A DNA stretch of 64,000 nucleotides from Hydnum rufescens UP504 (GCA_014904985.1 MU128945.1:124001-188000), one strand, 5' to 3'. Shown: positions 34,445 to 48,097, counted from the first letter of the stretch. Notes: generated by a model not told the origin, from the sequence alone. Translations and numbers: made by a program.

Positions 34445-35954
34445 TCACCTCATTGAGATACCCCTCAACTCGCCGTCAAAGCCCGTAAACATTCCCATGC
34501 TCGTTGCATGTGGGTTGCCTTGTTGTTGTCCGTCATCCCTACCCCTGAACGCTGGGCCACCATTGGAAAGCGCAACATGTGGATTGTGAGGATTGTCGGG
34601 ATATACCGGTCCTCCGGGAATGCCCAGGTCATGGTCGATTGAATGCTGGACATAATCAAGACTCGAGGGCTCGTGGAACGCGGTGGAGTAGTAATGAGGA
34701 GTGTGAACGGGTGCAGGTGCGTACACGGGGGAAGGATTCTGATACGAGCGTGGGGTGCTAAAAGCAAAATCGTCCAGGATATAGGCTCCGTCGATTTGCG
34801 CGGGTCGCATCATTGTGGGATACATTGGCTGAGAGTGGTATTCCGGATAATGCTCATGTTGATCTTGCATCACGTTAGGGTTGTCCATTCCTAGCGAAGG
34901 ATACGTGTAGGGGTGATGAATGTGAGGGCCGGGTCCGGTATACGATGAGCCAACAGGCATAGGGAAAGAGGACGTGTGGTGGCTCGGGCCAGGAGATGGC
35001 AGAGACATAGGTAACACGTCGCTCGGGGACCGATTCGATGGGGTCCTTGAGGACCTTCCACTACTAAACTGGGTTCTGTGGGGCCAAGGACGTCAGATCC
35101 CTGTAGAGTATCAAGAAAAGAGAACTGACATGTCCTCGGGTGGAGTGGTGACGTCACCTAGAGCCGGACCCTCAGGCGCGCTCTTTGGAGGGGTGGAATT
35201 CTTTTGGCGTCCTCGCCTTGCATCGCCCCATACACATCGTTGGCTCATGCGAGTGCATCGCATGCACACCTTGGGATCTGCCTCGCCGTTCACGTTTTCT
35301 GCGTCGGCCTGTGAAGGCGGCGGGACAACACAGCGCACTTTGCGCCTGCGGCATGCATCGCACGCCTGGGGTGAGCGGAGGGAATTAGGTCTCATGTAGG
35401 CAATGGTGGCACGTTCGCCCTGAACAAGTCCTCCTTCTTGCGATGGGCCAGGTACGGGACGAGTGTGAGCAATATTAGGGGCAATGCGAGTACTGTACTT
35501 GTGCTGATTAGACTGCGCCTTTTGTGCAGTTTGCCTGGGTTCTTGGGCGGTACCGAGCTGCCTAATCTGTCGTGGGAGGTCCTGCTTACGGAGAAAACCC
35601 TCCTCACCCCTCGGTTCCGATTCGGTGGAGGACGTAGCGCCCATAGAAGCCGGAAGCGGACACACTGAAGAAAAGCAAGGGAGTTTAATCGACATAGCCT
35701 TTGTTCCGGTAGGGTGCAACGAGTGACATACAGTTAGATGGTGGGGTGCTCGAGCCATCGAAGCGATACCAGTGCTCTGATCCAGGATAGGTCCGAGGAT
35801 CTGGGAATTGGTAATCGCTGTAGTCTGATGAAAATGAAAGAGGTTCCGAGTCTATGTTGCCCTCAGAGGAGTTGTCGGACATTGGTTCCAAGTAATGCCG
35901 GGGAGAATAAGGGCCGAGAGGATGGGCATCATTATCCATGGAAGAGGAATTCAT
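34445..35954 (-). CDS. second Zn(II)2Cys6 transcription factor, low-complexity type
   Basis: Starts MNSSSMDNDAHPLG at 35954. An N-terminal Ser/Tyr/acidic region precedes a Cys6 zinc cluster at about 35370-35210: ACDACRRRKVRCV, then a 22-residue spacer, then CMRCTRMSQRCVWGD. The spacer between the two halves of the cluster is longer than in Gal4-type proteins, which is common in basidiomycetes. The rest is His/Pro/Ser/Tyr-rich with no Fungal_trans domain, ending GFDGELRGISMR. Two or three introns (near 35725-35680 and 35110-35060). The total is about 450 aa. No target is known. It is the closest regulator gene to the siderophore synthetase (3.1 kb), which makes a cluster regulator possible but unproven. 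Confidence 0.85.
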
Positions 35955-38900
35955 AGTAGAGGGCAAACTAGCAAGCCAGAATTTAGGCCTGGGGCAAAGA
36001 TAGTATAAAGCGGGAGACTCGCACTCGCGATTATATATGAATTCTGCGGAAGACTTAGATCACTTCTTGGTTTTGGGCGAGTCACTATGTGGTGAGTAGC
36101 GCCGAGACACCTGGTGTTTTGTTTTACTTCCGCCGTCAATGCTTGGACAGTCCACTACAAAGAAAAGGACAAACTGTGGAACAAAGAGGTTCTATGGACC
36201 TGCGGAGCTCGAGCCTGAGAAATTCTAATGCTTATCAAGTATCGTTTTGACGAAACGGCATACCCGTTTCAGTATCTGAGCTTCGAACAAGTAGTGCTTT
36301 TCGAGGCATATGCCATCACCTTGTTACTACAGATGCTTAGGACCCCAATGCAGTGTCGCTTCATTGAAAGGCTCAAGAGAGTCCAGCATGTGCTGCGCGG
36401 CCTGTTAAGGCGAGACAGGTCGAAACCGCATCGCCGGCAAACACCGTGCACCGCAATTACATTGATCTCTTCGCTACGAATAAGAATAAGATAGACATTT
36501 TAAGTAAAAGCGTCAATCTGAACATGGCGTTTTCTACCCAAGGCTAGCCGTAAGGCTCAGGGGATGCTGTGCCACGTCATGGCAGTGAACGTCCAACACC
36601 AGACATCGAAGACAAAGGAGAATCCCAAGCTTCTGCTGACCGTGACTTTACAAATCAATGCAAAAATATTACATAGCTGAGGATGCCTTCAGATCAGTTG
36701 CAAGTCAGTACTGTATTCTGTGGCCTAAAAGGCTATTCGCTGGCGGAGCTTGTCCAATTTCTTGCTTGCTACATAATTTGATCCAAATATCCAAATATGC
36801 AAGAGCAGAATTTAGGTACATTGTACGTACCTAAGTCAGAGACAGGTCAGAGTCCCGATTTAGAGTTTGATAGACAGATGAGTGACCGTGAGTCGGCTGA
36901 ATTCTGATGGCTGAATCAGACTGGGCCACATCAAAATCAGGACACCACGCCAAATTCGCGAGAAATTGAAACCTGGGCATCCGTTTCAACCGGGAATCCG
37001 GGCGCTAATGAGATGAAAGTAAGGTGAGACCGCGTGGCTACTGAATAACGAGTTCGGGAATGCCGGGAAGTACAACTCCTTCCGTATTTAGCGATACTCC
37101 AAACAGGTTCTATGTTACGCGGGTGGGCCAGCAAGTCGGCAGGGCCCTCCACGACCGTTCGGTCTTAGGAGTGATTTCCGTGCTGAGATATTCTGATTCA
37201 ATCGCCCTTCAGCACAGTCCGAAGCGCTCACCTGAATCTCCACTGAAATCATGTGGTTGGCCGTGGTCTCGCATGCCCGATATCGAACACCATATATCGC
37301 CCTATGTGTATGTTTTCCTGAATCTCGTTGTCTGGGCGCTTCACTATGCAGGGACAATGTCTAATGCTCGGCTTGGCATTTACGCTAGCCACCTGATCAT
37401 AAAGGCAATGCCTACGGCTATCGTTCTACAAAAGACCTCGCCAGTACCTTATTCATTATTAGTTCTGGATATATTTGGATCGTCCTGTATTTATTATTGC
37501 AAGTGGCATGGAGGCGGAGACCGTACCGAACCTTAATTTAGGTCCTGGACGGAATATCCGTTTGCCAGGTTCTCCACATGAATGATAAAGCATTACACAT
37601 GGCTTCGAAAGCGTGTCATAGAGGTCGAATTAGGTGTCGAACTGAGTCCTGTGGATGCGAAATCGCAATGTAAATCCGCCAGCGCTAGATGGTACACTCT
37701 GATGATTATGCAACAAAATACTTCGTTTGGGCTTCCCTCACTTCATGGGCGAAGGAAGACAGCATGGGCGCCCGTGGGGATCTTCCGATTGGCTCGTCGA
37801 TAGGTGTCCCTATAGTAATAATATTCGATCCCTCAGGAGCATCACCCCTGGACGACCTTTCCAGGTCTATTGATCAATAATGCGATGCTCCATCGTGGGA
37901 GACTGTGCATCCTTCGTCTTTAGTACCTGGAGTATGGAATCACATTCGTAATCTGTGAGTCGGTCGCCAGTTGCTGTTGGCGGTTTGTCCATCATTAAAT
38001 GGTGCCTAACCACATGCGACACGCTGTGCCTGCGGCATGCTGTAACGTCTTGTATTTGTAGCCTCCATCCTGCGTCCAAAACATTTCCCACTGGGCCTGG
38101 AAGAGCCTGTTGGACCAAAACGCTCGGCGGACGTGGCCTTTTCTGCGCCGAGATGCGAATCTAGGCCCTCGCAGATCGTGTTGGATGAAAACGTTTTGAT
38201 CTAAATGACAAAGTTTGAATTTCCGAACCGTCAAATAACCAGAAACACATGAAACGTTTTCCTCCCATCGATCGCCCCAACAGGCCATCAGATGGACTTG
38301 ATCCTTTATTGGTTTGCAGATATCACCCATTTGAAGAGTCCAAACGCTATGGTTGGAATGGCGGAAATGATAGCACGTAGTGTCTCCGACCAGTCAATGA
38401 TCATGAGCCACGTCACTGAATGAACCACCGCTCATTAGCCAGGGCAGTTTCAGTCGGGTAACACGCCGTATCTTCGGCGTTCTGAAATGCCGCTCCATAT
38501 CACTACTTGCATGATATAAATGAAAGAGGAGCAAAGACTGAGGATGGCAACAGGCAGAATTCCGGGAGCAATAACATCCTAGGAGGAACAATGGGAAGTG
38601 GCATGTTAGGAAGTTGCAATCAATGGAATGAGCACACGAGGAGTCGTACCACGTCGAGGATGCTCATGTGTTCGCACGCCAAATGATGTCGGGTAGACTC
38701 ATAGTTTGCCAAGTCCCTCCATGCCAAGAAAATGCGACAGTGACAGCCAGAAGCCATGCAGAGAATGTCACTGACAGGGAGGACACGACAACCTGCCTAG
38801 GCTGCAGTCCTGACGAAAGCAAGGGTAGTAGCCACATGAAGAGCTTATTTGAGGGTAATCCCTGTGGCGTCCCAGCCATTTCTCACATACTTTATTGTTA

Positions 38901-39094
38901 CCGAACTTTGTACGGATTCCAAAATTCGGGGGCTATAGGCGCATTGTTGAAGGAATTCTAACCAAGATAGGAATATCTCTCAACACCAAGCCAAGAACTG
39001 CAGAGATCGGACGCAGAAGCATTACTGTATTGAATGTGCAGTTTCTGAGGGAATTGAGTGTGATTACGCAAGAAAGTCGCGGTCCCCATCTTCC
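35955..39094. other. 3.1-kb gene-poor region upstream of the siderophore synthetase
   Basis: No gene could be supported. Short frames at 36228-36494 (plus), 37060-37536 (plus) and 37995-38330 (minus) lack recognised domains. The last 500 bp should contain the NRPS promoter. A few GATA-like cores (TGATAG about 38368; AGATAG about 38974) are present at a frequency expected by chance. Confidence 0.5.
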
Positions 39095-42000
39095 ATGAAG
39101 GCGTTGCAAGACTACAACTATCAGCCATTTCCTAACCTCTCTTCCGCTCGTCTCCCAGCCGCCGATCGCCATCATTTCTTTCTCCCGTTCGATTGTAACA
39201 CTGATATCGGAATCGAGCAATTGAGACTCTTTGTCCGACTAGCTTTTGCGCATGTAATCCTACAATACGTCGAGTCGCGAGACTTCCTCTTCGGCGAAGT
39301 CTTGATCGACGACTCTGCTGAACACCACTCACACGAACTATCGCAATTGAAGCCAGTCCGATTACAGATCGATGCCCCGGTGAAAGATCGTCCTGCCGGA
39401 TTAGGGGGGGAGGACGTTTCTGTGACGTGGGATGATCTTGCCACTCAATTGAAATCTGCTCTGAGGAGCCCCGAGACGATCACAATCGAGCAGACGAGGA
39501 AACTTCTCGGGCTCGGTGACCAGCCCGAACGGTTTCCATTCCCCGCCGTGTTTTTATGGGATTGGAATTCAGATGGCAATATTCCACAGGACAGTGAGGG
39601 GGTTCATACCATGGCGAACGTCCCTTCCCGCTATGTCTTGTTGGCCCATGAAGCCACTTTGATCATAGGCATGTCACACCCGCTTGATGGTATGGAAGAT
39701 CCCCTTGTCTCTCGAAGTCGAAGTCTCCTTCACGTCTCGTCAAGTGGTACCCTTATGTCATCTACCATGGTTTCCACGTTTCTTCACCAAGTCCGCTTGG
39801 TTTTTGCCAGAATTTGCAGTGACCCCGCGGCACTGTACGAATCCTCTCTCCCGTACACTCCAACCGACGCATCGCACCATCTTTCTTCTCCCACCCCTTC
39901 TGGACCCGAACTCTCTGCGCCTGCTCTGTTCTCCGAGTATACCTCTCCGAAGTATGCTGCCCAACTGGAGTCCGCTATCTCGCCACTTAAGTGGCTCTCT
40001 ATGACTTCGAATTCTCATCCTACCAGAATAGCCCATGAGATATATGGTCCACATGCATTCACCAGACCACCATCTCCCATGCCTCGTGCTGCTTCAGAAA
40101 GCGAGGGCCATGCCATAGGCGATGATGACTTCGACGATTGATTTCGGACCTTTTAAGCCGACCTCCACTCTTAGTTATGGTCGTCTAAATTTCTGTTCTA
40201 ATGCTCTCGCACGCTGGCTTCTTCGACCCTTTGACACACCATTCCCAAACGGGGAGAGAAAGAGCAAGTGTGACCACTGGTCTCAATACATTTGACGACC
40301 AAGGTGGAGGTGGTATCAAGAAGGGCGACAAGATCTGTGTATGCCTTGAGCGCACCGCTAACTTTTATGTCGCGCAAGCTGCAATATGGAGGGCAGGCGC
40401 AGTTTACGTTCCGGTATGTCAGGGCTGAAGGCCGAGGGGCTGCCACCAAATTTCCCTCTCGCATCGATAGCTGATATGAGTTATTTCGGGAGATTGATCC
40501 CAGTCTCCCGTTAGAACGAAGAAATACCTCGTGGAAGATAGTGGCGCCACCTTGGTGTTCCTCTCCCCTGGGGAAGAGCTTGCAGGGGGCCTCGATTTCA
40601 AGCTCACATATGGGAATATAGTCATGTCGGAGTCTGAGAAGCCAGATACCACCCGGGAAAACACAACCCACAATTTCCTTAGCCGTCATATCCGGACCGT
40701 CATTCTCTCAGACGACATTGACCTTGATACAGTATTGGACAATTCAGTGGAGCCCCAGAATAGGAATCTCGCTATCAGTGAATTGATCGATGAGGGAGAC
40801 AAAGAAGCTTGGGACATTGAAGAAGCAGGATTAGATGATGTGGCCTATCTAATATATACTTCAGGTTTGCCTTTCTTTACTGTGTTACCGTGATGTTCTC
40901 CTAAGTGATGTCTCTGGATCAGGCACTACGGGAAAGCCCAAAGGCTGTCTGCTCACCCATCGCGGCGTGTATCATGCAGTTAATGCCATGTGTGAATACG
41001 TGCGATCCGGTATCAACCCTGAACGTGACAAAAGGCTCGCCATGGCATGTAAGTCGCTCGTGTTACATCAGTCTCTCGCAGTGAATGATTTCAGCGGTGA
41101 TGTCCTTCAGCGATAGCCTTCGATGTCCATATTTCTGAGATAGTGTTCTCATGGGCTCTTGGTATTCGATTGGTGTCCACACCCTTAGCCAGGTTTGAAC
41201 TGCTCGCAGATATGTACAATAATGTGCGCAGACTTGGTATCACCCATCTGGGCATGGTTCCCAGCATGATTGAAGGTACATTCACTGGTGGCGCGGAACA
41301 AGGAAACCAAATCGGCATTAAATATCTCGCTAGTGGGGGCGAGAAAATATCCGATTCAGTGAGCGGTATTCCAATGGGATTCTACGTATTCTGGTGTTGT
41401 TGACATGGAGAGTCATTTGTCTCTTTTAGCTTTTGAATAAGTGGGCTGATCATCCGAAGTTAATCCTGGCCAATTTCTACGGGTTAGCGAATCCAACTTC
41501 GTTAGGATTCAGATTTTAAGTCATATGGATAGTCCGACGGAAGCGACGATTGGATGCACCTCGCGCCGAGTTCGCGCCAACGATCGCAAGGAAAACATTG
41601 GAACACCGTTTTCCGCTTGTCGAGCCTTTGTAGTTCGGCCTCAAGACGCACGCGAGGACGCGCATCTTGAGGTGGTGCCCCGTGGTGCCCCTGGTGAACT
41701 CATCATTGAAGGGCCCCTCGTTGGTCTAGGATATCATAATAATCCTAAGGCGACGCGGAAGAATTTTGTTGAGTGGCCCCACCCGGGATGCCGGGCATAC
41801 CGCACTGGTGACCTAGGTGGGTTTTATTGTCCGATTACCTTCCGGTTGCGATGCTCATCCCGTAATGAAGTCCGGATGATGCCGGACGATACTCTAGAGA
41901 TAATTGGACGCATTGACTCCCAGATCAAGCTACGCGGCGTCCGGATAGAAACCGAAGGGATTTCCAACGTGTTAACTGAAGCCGCGAAGCGAGAATTGCA

Positions 42001-45000
42001 ACGCTCAATTGTTTCTATGACTGTCGTTGGCGGTCACGATACTATTGGGGGTGGGAGTGAATTGCTTCTCAGCTTCATCGCCCCTGGAGGCGATATGCAG
42101 CCCCCAGTATCGTCAAGGAAGAGCGGTCGAAGGCCAACGATAATCCACCCCTCCGTCTCAGATGGATTCTTCTCAGCCGAAATGATGCAGATAGTGAAAG
42201 AAGCCGCAAATAAAGAGCTCCCCAGCTATATGCGTCCAGCCTACATCCTTCCTGTTTCTTTCATCCTCTTAATGTCAACGGTAAGGCCGATGGTAAGGTT
42301 CTCAAAGAGCTATTTAGGGCGTCCCAATTTCAGGATATCGTCCGGACGCAGCGTTGGAATGGGGATGATTCTGAACAGAGGCATGACAGCGAAAGTATTT
42401 CCATGACTGTAGAGCGGGAATCAACCCCTTCCGAGATCGTGGTGATCAAACTAGTTTCACGCCTGATAAGATCTGCGAATCTTTCGTTTCGATCGAATCT
42501 TTTCGAGTTGGGCTTCGATTCGATCAAATTCTCGGTGCTGGCTCGCCTCATACGACAGGAATTATTGCAGAACTCCACCGGATCTCGTCCCGTCGGGGTA
42601 TCGGCACTAATGAGTCGTCCCACAATTCAAGCTGTTGTCCTCCTTGTTGAAGACCGATAGAAATCGCCTGGCCAATTCCCCCGAAGGCATCCGATCCCCA
42701 TCCGATAGGACTTACACGGCTGTGTTCGATGATACATGGAGAGCTGAGGCTAGTAAGGTCTTCGACCCATCCGAAATAGAAGCCGTGCTTCCGCCCTTCC
42801 CTGTCCAAGAGGGTGTGATATTCCAGTCTATCCAAGAACCTGGTCATTATGTGGAACACTTTCTCTATCAGTGTGAGACGGACATTGATTTGGAAAGACT
42901 CCGAAATGCTTGGGAACGGGTAGTCGCCCGACAGGCCATCCTGAGGTACGATCACGTTTTACTAGTTCCCTGTCACCCTTTGTGATGGTTACGTTTCAAA
43001 GGGTTGTATTCGTTCTCGACATCATATTGTTACAGGTCGTCTTGAAGCCTGGAGTGAGTCCGTTGCCTTGGCAGGTGAATCATGCGGCTAGAGTCGGGAT
43101 CAGATTCACCCCGGACTTGGTTCAGTCCTGAGAGATTCCAATCGATCGCTGAGGATATCACTGCAGATATCACCACTCCAATGTTTCGTATCCAGGTCTA
43201 CCAAACAGGGGTCCGCACCTACATGGCATTTTCAGTTAACCACGCAATTTATGATGGGATCTCCATTGGGCTGGTTATGAACGAGGTTGCCGCTCTATAC
43301 TGTGGACTTCCTAGGAAGGTGGAACCGGTCAATCTGGCTACGATTCTTAATGAAATTCCTCCGAAGGAAGATCTTTCGGTTAGATCTTTTTGGACCTCAC
43401 GCTTGGCTCACATTCGTCTAGATGATCGGCCGCGGCGTCGCCCCTCACGGCATCAGGCACCCACCCGAATTCAGAGGCCAATTGATGTGTCGTTCAGCGA
43501 TCTTTCACAGCGTTGTAGTGCCCTGCATATCACATTTCAGGCTCTCTCAATTGTTGCATACGGTATCGTTATTCGGAACGTCTTTTCTCCAGACCTGGAC
43601 AGTTCAGTATTTGGGGTGGGTTAGAATTATTTCGTTCTTGCTATGCAATATCACCTAATGACCACCCTATCTTTGATTGTTCAATAGGTGATACGATCTG
43701 GTAGATCCCTTCCCATTGATGACGTCGAGTATGCGGTGTGCCCGCTCGTCTGTGTCGTACCCACGGTTGTGAATCTGAAAGATGCCTCAATCCAACAACT
43801 TCTTTCAACTGCGCAAACGGACATAGGGGAGACATCTGCGTTTGAATACACTTCTATCGGTGGAATTCAGCGGTGGCTCGGCACAAGAGATCTCATTGAC
43901 TCACTATTTTCTTGTCGAGTGGAGAGCCCAAGAGCACCAAGCGAGGTCCTCCGTTATTTATCAACAGAATCTTCTCGAGTCGAGGTGCGTTGCAATGTCC
44001 AATTCTTGACAAAGTTCACAAGCATCACTGGTCTTTCAGTTTGTCCTCGCTGTTGAACTATTCGCAGACCCCAGCTCGGATAATGTTGAACTTCGAGCAG
44101 CGTTTTCCGAACCGGAGCTAGACTTCAGAACCGTTGAGTCGCTTCTGGAAGGCCTCGAATCAACCATCCATTCCCTCGCAATAGGATCGGGGCAGCTTTC
44201 TTCTCTTCTCAAGCCCAGACATCATGAGGACTTCCAGACTTCAACACCATTGAGCGAACCAACTAAATCGACGTCTGAAGAATATCACAATGAGGCTCTA
44301 GAAGATAAAATAGCTTGCCTAGTCTCCGAGTTTCTCAAAGTCGAACGGAGTGTTACCACCCCCACTGCTTCTCTTATTTCTTTCGGCTTGGATTCTCTGC
44401 GAGCGGTTTCGCTGTCGCGATTGCTCCATATGGAAGGAATTTTTGTCAGTCCTATCGATATTGTTCAAGCCGATTCCATCCGTACAGTGGCAGCCAAAGC
44501 CAATTCCCCTCATGCACATCTTGAAGTTCCGCCTGAGGTGGAGCTGGACCTTGTCAAGCTTCAAAATGCACTGGTGGAGGAACTACCACCAAACGATGTT
44601 CGGATAGATGCGGACGATGATGTCCTCATTTGCGGGGCAACAGCTCTTCAATCCGGAATGCTATCACAGGCGCGTGGGTTTGCTGCGCCCTTGATTATGG
44701 CTAAATCATATCTGCATAGACCCTGAGCTCTGATGGGTCTCTTTATGTCCACGCATTCACCTTTCGACTTCGTCAGGGCAGTGATATGGGGGCGGTGCGA
44801 AACGCATGGACAAAAGCTGTCCAACGCTTCGATATTCTTCGGACTTCATTCCATTTCGCGCATCAAATTGGCCGTTGGGCACAGGTTGTTCACTCCTCGG
44901 AAGACTTGAAGTGGACCTCTCTTTCAAAGGATGACGTTACGCACCTTGACACCGACTTCGTTGCTTCACATTCGTTCAAGGAGGAAAGAGATTTCGCGCG

Positions 45001-48000
45001 TAGCCCGTTGTTCTTCTATCACGTTTCCGCTCCTGCTGGAGAATACCTTGTCATCGTTATGCACCACGCCCTATATGATGGATTCTCGCTTCCGAAACTT
45101 CTTCAAGAAGTCCACGGGATATATCACAACGACCCTCAGTCTTCTCACGTCCAGTTGCATCAAATAATCACGCCAATTCTGACCCAGGAGATTGTGGGTG
45201 TTCGTTATTGGTCAAGTCGTCTAGCCGGGTTCCTGCCTTGGCGGTTTCCTCGTAAGATGGGGCTTTCCGGGCCAGCCTGGCGGGCTTCCGTCGTTGTTGA
45301 CCTTGAAAACACTGCCGTGGAGAGGGCCTGTCGAAGATACCAAGTTTCTCCTCAATGTATTGGGCAGGCCGCTTGGGCTAAAGTACTAGCAACGACATCG
45401 GGCGTCTCGGACGTGGTGTTTGGGCATGTGGTCTCAGGCAGGGCGCTGCCCGGAGCCAGTGAAATCATTGCCCCTGTGTTTGTACGTTGCGCAAATTTCC
45501 TATGCCGTGTACGATTGCTTTGACGCTGGTAGAATGCCTCAGAACACAATACCTTGTCGAGTTGTAATCCATCCGGGTGAAACAAATAAAGATCTTTTAC
45601 GTTCCGTTCAGAAATGGAATGTGGACAGCCTTCCTTGGCATCACGCCTCATTGCGCCTCGTTCTCCGAGATCTACGGGCTCCATATTTGTGCGATACGTT
45701 ATTTCTCTTCCAACCAAGGCCAGGAGAAAGTGCCGCAGCTCGATCGTATATGGGACGTCATCGGCAGGGTCGATGGGGAGCAAACGAAGACACAGGTGCG
45801 CCCCTGCTGATTGGAATACAGTAGTCACGATCTGACGATCTGATGACAACCTATGGCAGTACGCAGTCAATGTGGAATTTCATCAGAACCAGACTGATTT
45901 TAGCATACATGCTTCGTGTGCCTCGGAGATTATGGACCGATCCACTCTTGAGCGCTTGATTCATAAAATGAGTGACTCGATGATCCAAATAATCACTCTT
46001 CCAAACGCTCTAGCCCTTCCTGAGGGGCTGAATTTTCCTCCGGAATTGGCATTGCAAACTAGCATGCCGGAGACTGTCGACAGTGCTCACGAGACGCCCG
46101 GATCGTGGTCCCAAGATCGGCAAAAGCTTCGCGATATTATAGTGCACTTCGCTAGTCTCCCTGAGAAATTTGTGCGACGACATACCGATTTGGCATCTCT
46201 CGGTATTGACTCGATTTCAGCGATCCAAATTTCCGCTCTGTGTAAACGGGCCGGTCTAACATTGTCGACGGCGGATGTGGCATCTAGTACCACTATGAAT
46301 GATTTGATGGCCCGTCTCGATCGGCATCAAGGTCATGAAACCCAGGATATTGCCTCTCGCGCCCAAGAGTCGTATCATTTTACACCCGATTTGGAGGCTA
46401 TCGAACGGAAATTCTATCCCGGACTATCTCAATCCATCGACTTCATATCTCCCACTCTGGCGGGAATGGAATGGTTAATCGGCGGATGGCAGAGTGCTGG
46501 GGGAAATCAGTTTCACCATGCCTTTGTTCTTTCCAGTGCCCAACCCCTGAATTCGCCCCAGTTAAAAATTGCTTGGAAAGCTCTCACCGATCACCACTTC
46601 ATTTTAAGATCCACCTTCTGCTCACCTGGTATAAACGAATCCTCTAGCGCCCCCCTGCTGGTGACGTTTAAAAATTACGAACCGGATTGGAGCGAAGTCG
46701 TGCTGCAGGATTCGGATAGCGACAAGGAGTTAGATTCAGTGGCCAAGTATGCGTCAGCGTTAGTTAGAAGTCCCCCGTCGCCACAACGACCTCCATCACG
46801 CCTTACGTTACTGCGCGGGCGAACAATGTGCTATATGATCCTCAATTTGCATCATGTTCAGTATGGTAGGCTCGGATAATCATTCCCTTCCATTCTGTCA
46901 TTGACATGATTCCCTTAGATGCCTGGAGTCTTCGTCTTCTAGTTCAAGATCTTGAGTTTCTTTATCTGGGTCAGAAACCCAGGGCGAACAATGCTTATCG
47001 TGAATTTCTGCACAATGTCATGGCTGATCCCAATCGACTGGATATCCAAAGGACGTATTGGCAATCTGTCTTTCTTGGCTTTGGCAAGCCAACTCTGTTC
47101 CCACTATTGAATGACTCCCCTCTAGGAAAGGGGAACAAATCGCTCCGACTGAATTGCATTTTCCGCGAAGTTCTAAGAGATGTCGACGAACTGGAGCGTC
47201 GCTCCAAGGCACTTCGACTTCCCCTCCATACAATATTGCTTACGTGCTGGGCTGATGTTCAAAGACGCTGGTCCCATCGGTCTTCAGGGGTTACCAGTAA
47301 CTCCACTAACAAGGGTGAGGTAATGTTTGGACTATGGCATGCTGGTCGATCGATGGATTCTCCGTCTGCCGACCTGGAGATGGATAATCTTGCCATACCC
47401 ACCATTAATATCCTCCCCGTACGCGTTTCATTTAGCCCTTTGGATGAAAGTAACGGAGCCCGTGGCCTTGTGGCCGCTGCCAAACGATTACGGGTCGATC
47501 TACAAAGACGTACCCCTCTTATCGAGCAGACTCGCTGGACTGATGTTACGAACTGGATCCAAGGAGCCTCGACCGACGAGCAGGAGCACGCGAAACCGAT
47601 TTGCAATGTGTTCGTTAACGTGCTCAAGGTTCCAACTCCGGGCAGTCTGGGCGACAATGATTTGCACACCAAAGAGACCGAGTCTTCTCCGCGTACCATT
47701 GGATTATTCAAATTTATCAAGGTGTGGCCTACCCATCAGACTCCAATTATTTGAACATGGCGATAAACAGAACTCCCTGGAGTAGCTTCCATATCAGATC
47801 CCACCTTCGGACGAAGAGAACCCCGCATACTCTTTCGACTCGTACGCCATCACAGACCTTGTGCAGGTAGGCAAATCGTCCAGGCTCCATTTCTTTTCGC
47901 TTTGGTTGACTGTGTTCTTCGTGGTATAGCCGGACCTCCTTATAGAGATATTCTTTACGCCATCTACAAACAGCGCGGGTCTTGCAATCGAGTGCACCCC

Positions 48001-48097
48001 ACAGATGCTGAGCGAAGATCAAGCACGCAACATGATGGAGGCCTGGGTAATGGTTGTGCGTCAGGCATTGGAGATGGACGTGGTAGACAACAAATGA
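39095..48097 (+). CDS. ferrichrome-type siderophore non-ribosomal peptide synthetase (A-T-C-T-C-T-C)
   Basis: Domains in order: N-terminal extension (39095-40200); adenylation domain (40201-42400) with YTSGTTGKPKG, NFYGPTEATIG, YRTGDL, GRIDSQIKLRGVRIE and NVNGKADG; carrier (FELGFDSIKFS, 42500); condensation (NHAIYDGIS, 43235); carrier (ISFGLDSLRAVS, 44380); condensation (MHHALYDGFS, 45060); carrier (LASLGIDSISA, 46195); condensation (LHHVQYDAWS, about 46850-46925). The C-terminus ends MDVVDNK at 48097. A single A domain serving three T-C units is the layout reported for basidiomycete ferrichrome synthetases such as Omphalotus Fso1, where N5-acyl-N5-hydroxyornithine is used three times. Introns include 40414-40492, about 40863-40922, 41478-41535 and 46866-46918. 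Frame jumps of one base occur near 40137, 40195, 40525, 42270, 42645, 47723 and 47785. Either consensus errors or gene decay. Ornithine N5-monooxygenase and acyltransferase genes, expected partners, are not in the window. Confidence 0.88.

Noticed and set aside
37060..37536. 158-codon plus-strand ORF as a gene upstream of the synthetase
   Set aside because: No domain, no neighbouring exons and unremarkable composition; treated as chance.
38300..39094. Iron-responsive GATA sites upstream of the synthetase
   Set aside because: Only single minimal GATA cores at chance frequency; no extended ATCWGATAA-type motif was found.
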